Position numbers and translations under genes: made by a program. A stretch of DNA of 64,000 nucleotides, taken from contig NC_092054.1 of NCBI RefSeq assembly GCF_003086295.3, forward strand, positions 56,025,546-56,089,545. The letters run 5' to 3'. This document shows positions 55,353 to 64,000 of the stretch, in pieces (the stretch's first letter is position 1; every line of letters starts with the position of its first letter). The notes under the pieces are model-generated. The model did no database searches, was not told the origin of the DNA, and was given only the letters and a program-made list of their open reading frames with translations. The stretch comes from Arachis hypogaea. Taxonomy: Eukaryota; Streptophyta; Magnoliopsida; Fabales; Fabaceae.

Positions 55353-55806
55353 TGCACGACGCGACCGCATGCCCCATGCGATCGCGTCATATTGCGAGAA
55401 ACATCACCCACGCGACCGCATGACCCACGCAGCCGCGTGATATATATATCGGCGTAAGGATCTAACGAACAGAAAGTTAGGCTGGAATCGTGCGGCCCTT
55501 GTGCGTTTCGTACAAATTGGCCCACGCGATCGCATGTCCCATGCGATTGCGTCACTTGCACAATACCAATCCACGCGACCGCGTGAGCGACGCGATCGCG
55601 TCGCATGGATTGCACATCACCCCAAAAGGAGACAGAGAGTTGTGCTAAAACGGCACTGGAGTCGTGCGTTTCGCATGAATTCCAGCGACGCGATCGCGTG
55701 ACCCACGCGATCGCGTCACCCCTATTCCCCCCTCTCATGCGATCGTGCGCCCCACGCGATCACGTCACTCCCATTCACGCGACCGCGTGCTCCACGCGGC
55801 CGCGTG
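55353..55806. repeat. ACGCGAYCGCGT palindrome array in E, internal
   Basis: Seven paired units, for example ACGCGATCGCGT-GACCC-ACGCGATCGCGT at about 55685-55716, spaced by 40-60 bp. They carry the same motif as the LTR array. A TATATATAT run (55440-55449) interrupts it. AATATAACCCCC (about 55815) follows and may be a TATA box. Confidence 0.85.
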
Positions 55807-57183
55807 GATTCGAAAATATAACCCCCAGCCACGCGAACCCTATCAGTCGCGCAGCCCCCCACCCCCAACCCTCTTCTCCCTCTCTGCTTCTTCTTCCTCC
55901 AGCCACCACCCATCACCACCCAGCCGCCACCGCGCCACCACCCAGACGCCACCGCCATCCAGACACCGCCACCGTACAGCCCCCTCCCCTTCTTTCTTCT
56001 TCTTTCTTCTTCTCTTCTCCCCTCTCTGCCACTGCCCTCCGAACCACCACCTATCACCGCCGGCCTTCCAGCCGCACCCCCCTTCCGCCACCCACCCACA
56101 ATCCCCCTCCCTTCCTCTATCACTATCCCTAAAACCCTATCCCCATTCCCCTCTTCCACTGCCCCACCTCAGCTGCCACCGCGCCGCCATGCCCCGCCAC
56201 CGCGCCGGACATCACCGCCGCCCCCACCCAGCCGTTTCTACCCCGTTCTGCTTCTTTCGCTTTCCAGGTTCTGCAACACGCACTCCCTTTTATCCGTTCG
56301 TCATTTTTCTGTATTTTTTTCCATTTTTGTTCATACTTAGGATAGATAGATATGCATGCTGTAGTGTACTTTTAGGTTGTTAGGTAGCTTAGGCTGTGGT
56401 TAGTGGATCTAGGTCTGTTTACTTGCACTGTTCCTGTTTCTGTTTTATCATAACTGCAATTCTGCTGTTCCTGTGACCTCGTTTATATGCTGTGATCTCT
56501 TGCATTTGCTACTTGTTACTCTGAATTCTCCTGTTTCTATTAATTATAAGTGACTGCAGCAAGTTTTTAATTCATATGAACTGCTATGATTGCTGTTTAT
56601 TTTCCGGGACAATCCAATTTTAGCCGGAATGCTGCCCAAATTTTTTGTAAATTGTTTTCATTCATGTTTTGGTTTGGCATTTCTGAACTCTGTTTTACTC
56701 TGCTTTACCCAAACCGTTTCATGAATGCTATGGCAGACTTTCTTATCCTCTTTGATTTCCTGGTTCATAAACTGCATTTGTGATTCACTGATTCCAATTT
56801 TTGCTTTCTTTATTTCTATTCGAATAAGCATCACCCTGTTTTCCCTGTTCGATTATGAGTACTCCTATTCTTACCTGTGAATCCTTGTTATATGGAATTT
56901 TTCTCTATGCCACTTACTTTAACTCGCACTTTACTAACTCACTAATTTCTTTTTCAAATTCTAACCATACTAACCCTTTTGATCTCTTTTCTGATTATTT
57001 TCACTTTTCTCTAACTTTCTAACCATGGCATATTAATTATTTTTCCATTTAACATACATTCAATCACATTTCATATACTCATTTTCCTTATTTTATTTCT
57101 CCTTTGCCGCTTTGAGTTTCCTTTGTTTAATTGCCTAGTTGCTTTCCTATTTTTATCCATATCCTGGTTTTCTATTTTTCAGG
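55807..57183 (+). promoter_or_regulatory. Promoter/leader-like region with 5' UTR intron ahead of E ORF2
   Basis: After the array comes a pyrimidine/Pro-codon-rich stretch (55830-56260), then CTTTCCAGGTTCTGC at about 56260-56275 and about 0.9 kb of T-rich, intron-like sequence. It ends in TTTTTCAG at 57182, two bases before the ORF2 ATG. I infer a 5' UTR intron, donor uncertain. Pro/Arg/Ser-rich open frames here (55605-56383, both strands) are compositional. Confidence 0.4.
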
Positions 57184-58590
57184 ATGTCCGCCTCACAAAG
57201 GAAAGGAAAAGGCAAGGCTACTGGCAAGCGCAAGCGAGGAGATTCCTCCCAGTCCATCATTGCTCTAATGAACGATTCTTCATGGCGGGAGAAGAACTTT
57301 ACACAGCAGGAAAAAGCTGACCAGCTGCTCCCTGCAAATGATCCAATAAAATTTGCAAACCGGTACTGTGAACTTAAGTACTCGGCTTTTGCAAACTCCA
57401 GAAATCTATACCTGGAGCGAACTCTGAAGATTCCAGAAGCACTCCAGCAGTACACCACTGAACAAATCAAGCAAAGAGGCTGGTTCTTTCTGGAAAGAGC
57501 ACTGACAGAGGTAAATGCATCTTGGGTCCGGGAATTCTACTGCAACTACTACCTCACCCGCCTAGATGCAGTGAACCTGAGAGGAAAACAAATTCTGGTC
57601 ACTAAGGAGCCCTTAGAGGACATTCTCCGGCTCCCAGCCAAGTCCGATCAGCCTGATGGTTATTCAAAGGCTGAGGAGGACATGCGTCAGATGCAGTTTG
57701 ATTGGGATGCCGTGAAGGCACGGATAGCTCTCGACCCGACAGTTCCTTGGGAAATGGGTCAGGACACCACCATGCCTCGAGGGATCAAGAGAGCGTACTT
57801 AAATGACGAGGCTCGGTTATAGCACCAGATCTTGAGTAATTATGTGATGCCGAGTACTCACGAGACAGAGATCCCGGCTGCTATGATCACCCTCCTTTGG
57901 TGTGTGCTGGAGGGTAAGGACCTTTATCTGCCACGTTTCATTCGGCACTATATGGCCAGGGTCCACGTCCGAGGCATCCTCCCTTTTCCGTATCTAGTTA
58001 CACAGCTTGGCCGTCGAGCTGACGTGCCATGGGAGGATGCCGATGAGAGACCACCAGCGGCGGATTGCAGGAAGATCATTCTGCACAGCCGGAACTTCTG
58101 AGCCTTGGGCCACAGACCACCACCATTCACTGCTACTGATGCGACAGCCCCACCGTCTTCTGGACCCTCTTCCTCCACTGCTGCACCACCTACCCCTGCT
58201 ACCACCACTGCACCTCCACCTGCCACAGAGCCCGTCTATCATCTGGTGCACCGCTTGTTTCGACGACTTGACCAGATGGAGCGTCGCAACAAGCGACGCT
58301 ATGAGCACCTAAAGCTGATGATACGATCCGGTGACATCCCCTCCGAACCTGACACACCATCCGAGGCATCTGAGGAGGAGGCGGATGCGCCCGAGGCGGA
58401 GACTCATCCCCAGGGAGAGGCAGCGCAGGACGCACCACAGGCAGCGGTCCCACATCAGATTGAGGCTGCGGATCCAGAGATCCCGATCCAGTCGGCCCCA
58501 CCTCTACAGCAGCTAGACTCCCAGCCCACCACCACTGAGACTCCAGCTACCATCCCTACCAGTGATGACACTCCTTCACACCCGGCTTGA
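57184..58590 (+). pseudogene. Element E ORF2, plant transposon-protein type, two in-frame stops
   Basis: The ATG at 57184-57186 starts MSASQRKGKGKATGKRKRGD, a basic, nuclear-signal-like N-terminus. The conserved region includes KFANRYCELKYSAFANS, LQQYTTEQIKQRGWFFLERA, NASWVREFYCNYYLTRLD and LEDILRLP. TAG at 57820-57822 and TGA at 58099-58101 interrupt one continuous frame. Between them are YVMPSTHETEIPAAMITLLW and the RFIRHYMARVHVRGILPFPY segment. After the second stop come a Pro/Thr/Ala-rich linker, a HRLFRRLDQMERRNKRRY helix and an acidic tail. The order matches ORF2 of A, with weak residue similarity (RGW, WVREFY versus MVQEFY). Function unknown. Confidence 0.75.
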
Positions 58591-58635
58591 TTGAGCATCA
58601 GGGACGATGCTTCATTTTAAGTGTGGGGAGGTCGC
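58591..58635 (+). promoter_or_regulatory. PPT-like motif plus hairpin after E ORF2
   Basis: AGCATC-AGGGAC-GATGCT (58594-58611) is followed by TTTTAAGTGTGGGGAGGT. The same two parts occur at the 3' LTR boundary (60258-60295). Confidence 0.6.
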
Positions 58636-60257
58636 CATCTCTGGCGTTTATTTTGGTGAACCACTACATACTTTTTCTTTTATTTTGAATATTTTTCTCT
58701 ATTTTTGCATATTGCATCTTTAGTTCATATTTTTAGTGATTTAGTTTAGTTTGCAATTCTGATTTATTAGTGGATTAATTAGTATAGTTTACCCTCTTTA
58801 GCAGAAGATAGTATAGTTTAAAATTGAAAAATATAAAAAGGAAGTAAGCTAGGAAATTGAACATATCAGATTTAAATCCATAAACCTTGTATATATAGCA
58901 TTACATGACGTAGTTAAGCTGACAACATTTCATCAAGGAGAAACATTAAAACTTTAAAAGCCACCCTAAATAATTTTTTTAGAGAGAATAATGGGAATGT
59001 TTAACTAAACCTGCATACAATATATAACTGATATATGATGCTTAAGTTAGAGAACACACAGCCTGTGAGTCTTGAGCTTAATTGTATGGTTGCATTCAAA
59101 CCATAATTTCATTTCTGTGTGTTTCACTTCTTTTTATTCTGATGTTCTTTACTTTGCTTTAATCTATATGTCCAATTAGAGAATATAGAATGTAGATACA
59201 TACCAAGAGAATGATTGAGGCCATCATTTGAATTTCGCTCACTTACTCCAAATTAGCCTACCTTTTACATCACCCTTGTTAGCCCCCTTGAGTCTTTTAA
59301 AACCCTTTTATTCTATTTAGCCAAATTACTAGCCTTAAGCAGAAAAACAAAAGAAAATCCCAAGTGAATCCTTGGTTAGCTTAAGATAGAAAATTATAAA
59401 TAGAGTAAAATGTGGGAAACCTTTTGGGAACATGGGTAATAGAAACAAAAGGGTAGAGAAGTTAAAAGAAATAAAATAAATTTGGGAAACATACTCATGA
59501 GAAAATCAAAGTGATTTAATTGCCATGTGCCTTGAAAAAAAAATTTTTTATTCAGCATTTAATAAAAGGGGATACAAAAGAAATTCCCCAATGCAAAATA
59601 AAAGAAATGCATATGGAATAAAAAAATAAAAAGTGAAACATGAGCATGTAACAATAAGTGGGATAATATGGGAAAATAGGTAAAGAGATTTTGTTTTACT
59701 AAATATGTATGTTAGGTGAGATCTTAGTCTAATTAAGGATTCACTTATTAGCTCACTTGACCCTATACATAAATCCTTACCTTTACCTTGACCCCATTAC
59801 AACCTCAATTAAAGACCTCATGACTTTTTGGTATGACTATATTCTATAATTATTGATTGGTTAGATGAAGAACAAAGCTATAGAAAGCAAGAATAAAAAG
59901 AAGAATAGAGTGAATAAACCCAATAAACACTGAGTGACTAGAGAGTAAACACAAAATCCAGTGAGGGTTCAATAACTCATCAACATATATCTGTGCTTAA
60001 ATTTACTAATTGTTTTGCAAGTTTGTACAATGTTTTCTTTCCCATCTCATTTGCTAAAATGCTTTATTATTTAAGGGTTGGCTATATATATACATGACTC
60101 CTTGAGAATGTGAATTAACTTGACTACATGTAAGCTTTATATATGAGTGAATAAGTTAGAGTTGCATGATGCATCATTCATTTAGGTAGTTGCATTTAAA
60201 TTAGATTGCATTGCATGACATTCCATCACTTTAACCTTAATTATTTACCTTGGATTT
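58636..60257 (+). other. Element E 3' non-coding region
   Basis: A/T-rich, 1.6 kb. No protein motif in any frame. Corresponds in position to 11525-12618 of A. Confidence 0.5.
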
Positions 60258-60295
60258 AGCATGAGGACATGCTAGTGTTTAAGTGTGGGGAGGTT
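60258..60295 (+). promoter_or_regulatory. Element E polypurine tract and hairpin
   Basis: TAGCATG-AGGA-CATGCTA (60258-60275) is followed by TTTAAGTGTGGGGAGGT, directly before the 3' LTR. Confidence 0.75.
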
Positions 60296-61796
60296 GATAA
60301 ACCCATATTTCATGAGTTCTTTTGTGCTTAATTTGAGTGATTTATACAATCCTTCACCTACTTATTCACATTAATTGCATGGTTTTACTTTCCCTTCCTT
60401 ATTATGTGATGAATGTGAAAAACATGTTTCCTAAGCTTTAAAATTAATTAATTTAATCACCTTTATTTCCATTCGATGCCGTGATTAGTGTGTTGAGTAG
60501 TTTCAGATTTTCTAAGGCAGAATGACTTAAAGGATGGAAAAGGAAACATACTAAAATGAAAGGAGAAAGCAAAACGGAGCTTTAAGGAAACTGGTATCCA
60601 CACGATCGCATGGATGACGCGATCGCGTGCCAGAAGCGAAGATGCAGCGACGCGGCCGCATGACTGACGCAACCGCGCGCCATAAGCAGAACGCATACAA
60701 CGCGGACGTGTGACTGACGCGACCGCGTGGCAAGGAAAAGCTCCGAATGACGCGACCGCGTGACCCACGCGGACGCATGACAGAGGCCACGTATCAGAAT
60801 TTACAGAATACGCCCCCAGCAAATTCTGAAGCCCTTTTTGGCCCAGATCCAAGTACAGACAGCATAGACCAGAGGTTATAAAGTGTGGGAATGCACCCAT
60901 TCAAAAGGAGCTCGCATATTTTATTTAATGATTTAGATTTAGTTGAGAGGGAGATCTTCTCTCTCTCTCTCTCTTAGGATTTAGGATTTCTTCTTGTTTT
61001 AAGAGTGACTCTCAATCTAGGTTTTATGTTTCTTTGTTTTAGCTTCCTTTTATTTTTATTTATTCCAGCACTTGAATTAATCAATGAATCTATGAATTCT
61101 TCCATGTTGCTGACTGTTATTTGAATTAATGATAATTGAGGTATTTTCAGTTTATGATTGTTCTCTTTGATTTAAGTTATCATTGCTTCCCATCTAAGGA
61201 CATTTTATTATTCCAGCAATTTTACTTTCTCCCCTTTTGGTCCTGGTTAAGAATTCAGTAACTCAACAGTTATTAAACTCAACATAACTGATGATCGTTA
61301 TCTTGCTAATTGAGCTGAACTTAAGTAATCCCAATCTTTTCTTAGGAAATAAATAGGATTCAAAGGTCAATTTAATTAATCCCTTGACTTTCCTTTGCCC
61401 TAGTAAAGGTTGACCAAGTGGAGTTTAGATTCAACTTTCATTATAGTTGGGAGAGATAACTACGTTGGACCTCCAACTTCCCTTACCTTGCCAAAAGTAT
61501 GCTTTACAGTATTTATTTATTTTAATTGCCATTTACTTTACTTGTCATTTAAATTACTTGCTTCTCAACTTCTAAATCCCGATTACAACCTTTATAGCCA
61601 ATAATAAGAACATACTTCCTCGCAGTTCCTTGAGAAGACGACCCGAGGTTTGAATACTCAGTTAACAATTTTTAAAGGAATTTGTTACTTGTGACACCCA
61701 ACACGTTTGTACGAAGGGATTTTTGTCGGTTTAGAGACTATATCTACAACGCAACTGTTTCTATGAATCTCTTTACTGGTAAAAATCCCAACGTCA
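60296..61796 (+). repeat. Element E 3' LTR
   Basis: 1501 bp. TATA box at 60886-60893, palindrome array at 60598-60790. Ends AACGTCA and is followed by the target duplication GGTAC. Confidence 0.95.
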
Positions 61797-62120
61797 GGTA
61801 CATTGGGCCGTTTGAGGTGTTGAGACAGATTTGGTGGCTGGTGATGTATCAAAGAGTTTTACCATCGTATCTTCCGAACCTGCACGACGTACTCCACATT
61901 CCATTGCTTCGGAAGTATACTTCTAATACAACACATGTCCTGAAACCTAAATCAGTTCAATTAAAAGAAGATTTGACGTTTGAAGTGATTTCAGTTAGGA
62001 TTGATGATGTCAGCATCAAGAAACATTGAGGAAAGGGAAGTCTCATTAGTAAAGGTTGCTTGGAGTCGAGGAACATAAGTGGAAGCTTGAAGTAGAGATG
62101 AGGAAGGACTACCTGCATTT
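61797..62120 (+). pseudogene. Tekay/Del-type integrase C-terminal part
   Basis: Continues the frame broken at 51949: RYIGPFEVLRQIWWLVMYQR, LPNLHDVLHIPLLRKY, VLKPKSVQLKEDLTFEV and IRIDD-like residues, a stop at 62026-62028, then SLISKG and EMRKDYLHLL-like remnants. GPFEVL, LHDV and LRKY are typical of Tekay/Del integrase tails. The chromodomain is not recognisable. Confidence 0.8.
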
Positions 62121-62160
62121 ATTGTAAGCTAATTAAATTTTGGGGACAATTTCTAATTAG

Positions 62161-62170
62161 GTGGGTAGGA
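62161..62170 (+). promoter_or_regulatory. Candidate polypurine tract of the Tekay/Del-type element
   Basis: GTGGGTAGGA follows TTTGGGGACAATTTCTAATTAG, the decayed form of the stretch that usually ends these elements. Confidence 0.5.
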
Positions 62171-62179
62171 TACAAAATC

Positions 62180-63705
62180 TGATAAATTAATTAATAAATT
62201 AATTATGAGCCAAGGAAATTAGGAAATTAAATTTTATAATTTGGAGAAGGAAAAGTTTTTAAAATACGATTTAAACACTGATTTTAAGGGTTTTTGGCCC
62301 GAAATTTGGCCAACGGGTTAAATCGGTTGAACTGGGCCCATATTGAGCCCAAGTCCCAACCTATATAACCTGAATTCAGCCCCTTAACCCTTCTCTTTAT
62401 GTGAAACACGCTGAGATTGATGGAAGAACACCAAACCCTTCTTCTAGTATTCACCTCCATCTTCTTTTGCCTATAACTTTCAATCCAGAGTTCCGATCGC
62501 TGTCATGCTTGTGGCCACGCGTTCATCTCATTGAGCTCTTCAATTTTATCTAAAAAAAGTGATAAGAAACTTTGATTTTCATGCCTAGTTCTTCCTTCCG
62601 CTCATATTCACATTTTTGGTTTGAATATTGAGAGATTTTCATGATTTTGGTGGTTTAGGTGCAATCTAGCATTGGGTAATTATTGGTTTTGTCCCAATCA
62701 TCGATGGGTAAGGTAAGGTATCTCTAAACCCTTGTGAATTGATAAATTGGTAAACCCTAGTATTGATAATATAGAATTGTATGAAATTAGGTTGAATTTC
62801 ATGTTGATTGAAGTCAAATTGGTGAATTGGAGTACTTGGGACAAAGCTTTGGTGTCTAGAACTTATTGGAGTTGTTTGGGAGTCTTGAAAGCTTGAACTT
62901 TGGTGTTTTGAGCTTTGAGAAAAATCATCCAAGGTACAGTTTTAGTTTTCTTTAGTTAATATGTAATGTTATGTGAAACTTAGGCTAGTTCTTGTAAGAT
63001 AGGCTTGAATTGTAAGCATTGGTTGATTGGTTATAGTTTGTGAATGAAATATGAGTAATAATAATTGATGTTGTGGATTGAATGATAATTCTTAATGTTG
63101 GTGATAATTAACGTGAGGTGGTATTAAACTTTGAGTGGTGATTAAATGGGTTAGAAAGGAATGATTATGTTTGGGGTTGAGTTTATATATTGAGATTTGA
63201 TGGTAATTGTTAAAATTGGTAGATTTAGGAAATGAAAATGTTTGAAGGAACTAAAAAAATTTTGGTGTTGGAATGATTGTGAATTGATTTAAGATCATGT
63301 AATGATGTGAAGGAGTTTTGGTATTGATTTTGGTGTTTTGATATTGAGTTGGGTGTGGTTTGGTTGTGGATTGTGAGTTTTTGAAGAGTAGAGGATTTGG
63401 CAAATTTGGGTAAAAACAGAATTTCAACCAACTTCAACAGGCCATAACTTGACATTCGGAGTCTGGATTTAAGTGAACTTTGTTTTAAATTGAAGATTAT
63501 TGTGACAGCTTTAAAACGGTATAAAGATGAGGGAAATTGAAGTTTTGTAGAGAAAGTTTTGAACATTGGAAATTAGGTATAAAAAACTGAACAGTGTGAT
63601 GTTACAAAAAAATTAGAATTTCTGGTTTGTGTGCCCTCGTACACTACCGTGCGCATGCACAATCCAGAACATGTGTCAAGACTCGTGCGTATGCACAAGG
63701 GGTGT
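62180..63705 (+). repeat. Tekay/Del-type 3' LTR, cut by the next insertion
   Basis: Begins near TGATAAATTAATTAATA. Contains TATATAACC (about 62362), the blocks shared with 49441-50330, and near its right end GTGCGCATGCAC and GTGCGTATGCACA words (63649-63697). The ORFs on the minus strand at 62666-62932 and 63225-63566 have no motif. It is interrupted at 63706; GGTGT (63701-63705) is the candidate target site. Confidence 0.65.
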
Positions 63706-64000
63706 TGGTGCACAAAATTGGCTCCGCAGAGTTCAAACAGATAGACTAGTAACTAGTAAGTATACCGGGTCGTCCAAGTAATACCTCAAGTGAGTGAGGG
63801 TCGACTCCACGGAGATTGTTGGTTTGAGCAAGTAGTGGATACCTTGCAGATCTTAGTTAGGCGGATAGAAATTATAGTTTTTCACGAAAAACATATAAAA
63901 CAGATAAATAGAGTGTTACTGGATAGATGAGAAATCAATGATGATAGAACGGTTGAGGCTTCGGAGATACTTTGTCTTTCCGGATTAACTTTTCTTACTG
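63706..64000 (-). mobile_element. LTR end of another A/D-type element
   Basis: TGGTGCACAAAATTGGC, then ACCGGGTCGTCCAAGTAATA and GGGTCGACTCCACGGAGATTG, match the A and D LTRs. Minus orientation: this is the 3' end of an LTR and no PBS lies to its left, so it is a 3' or solo LTR. It continues past the window. Confidence 0.85.

Larger units (their letters stand above)
51950..61796 (+). mobile_element. Element E: young non-autonomous LTR retrotransposon
   Basis: LTRs 51950-53451 and 60296-61796, target duplication GGTAC (51945-51949, 61797-61801), a PBS, ORF1, hairpin, palindrome array, ORF2 and PPT, all on the plus strand. Total length is 9847 bp. By hand I count roughly 25-30 substitutions between the LTRs, many at CpG in the palindrome array. 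No protease, polymerase or integrase is recognisable. Confidence 0.9.

Noticed and set aside
55605..56383. Pro/Arg/Ser-rich open frames on both strands
   Set aside because: They arise from the palindrome array and a CT/CC-rich stretch. Several frames are open at once, as expected from composition.

Overview
The window is plant nuclear DNA, almost certainly from a legume and most probably peanut (Arachis). That placing rests on recognition of dense nested LTR retrotransposons whose promoters carry GGCGTTNAACGCC and ACGCGAYCGCGT palindromes; I could not run a search. I find no complete, intact cellular protein-coding gene. The window is a nest of transposable elements, and the only cellular coding sequence is captured or decayed: a Rab5-type GTPase fragment, a Cys-rich exon and a raffinose-synthase-like fragment.

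Left part (1-28002), all minus strand. Element C runs from 4396 to its 5' LTR at 27997 and is the oldest layer. It is split by two insertions. An E-type LTR fragment (H, 3538-4395) interrupts its ORF2, and H is itself cut by element D, whose 5' LTR is 1870-3537. Element B (6772-22989, target duplication AGCTT) interrupts the C protease gene, and element A (9861-19542) sits inside B. A, B, C and D share a tRNA-Asp-type primer binding site. A and C have the order 5' LTR - long A/T-rich leader - gag - protease - conserved hairpin - palindrome array - internal TATA box - PPT-like motif plus hairpin - ORF2 - PPT - 3' LTR. ORF2 matches the 'putative plant transposon protein' family. No reverse transcriptase, RNase H or integrase is visible in A-E, so they look non-autonomous.

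Middle (28003-38730). A region of exon-like fragments from several genes, all on the plus strand, ends in a CACTA-type terminus at 31778. After it come a foldback MITE, a decayed LINE-type fragment, a tRNA-derived SINE, and a solo LTR (35970-37423, target duplication AAGAA) inside a degenerate 24-bp tandem repeat.

Right part (38731-64000). A small element with terminal inverted repeats carries the raffinose-synthase-like fragment. It is split by a very long solo LTR (39169-47803, target duplication GCGAA), which is split in turn by a decayed Ty1-copia element (40476-45762). A MITE follows. Then comes a broken Tekay/Del-type Ty3 element on the plus strand, whose integrase is split by element E (51950-61796, LTRs of 1502 and 1501 bp, target duplication GGTAC). 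E has an acidic/Trp-rich ORF1 and a plant-transposon-protein ORF2, each with in-frame stops. The window ends in the LTR of another A/D-type element (from 63706).

The strongest undescribed pattern is shared by unrelated families. Each carries its own short GC-rich palindrome, repeated just upstream of the TATA box of the LTR promoter. In A, C and E the same palindrome appears again upstream of a second, internal promoter-like region ahead of ORF2. Two hairpins with compensatory base changes accompany this layout: one after the first ORF (loop AGGCAA/AGACAA), and one next to the PPT and near ORF2.
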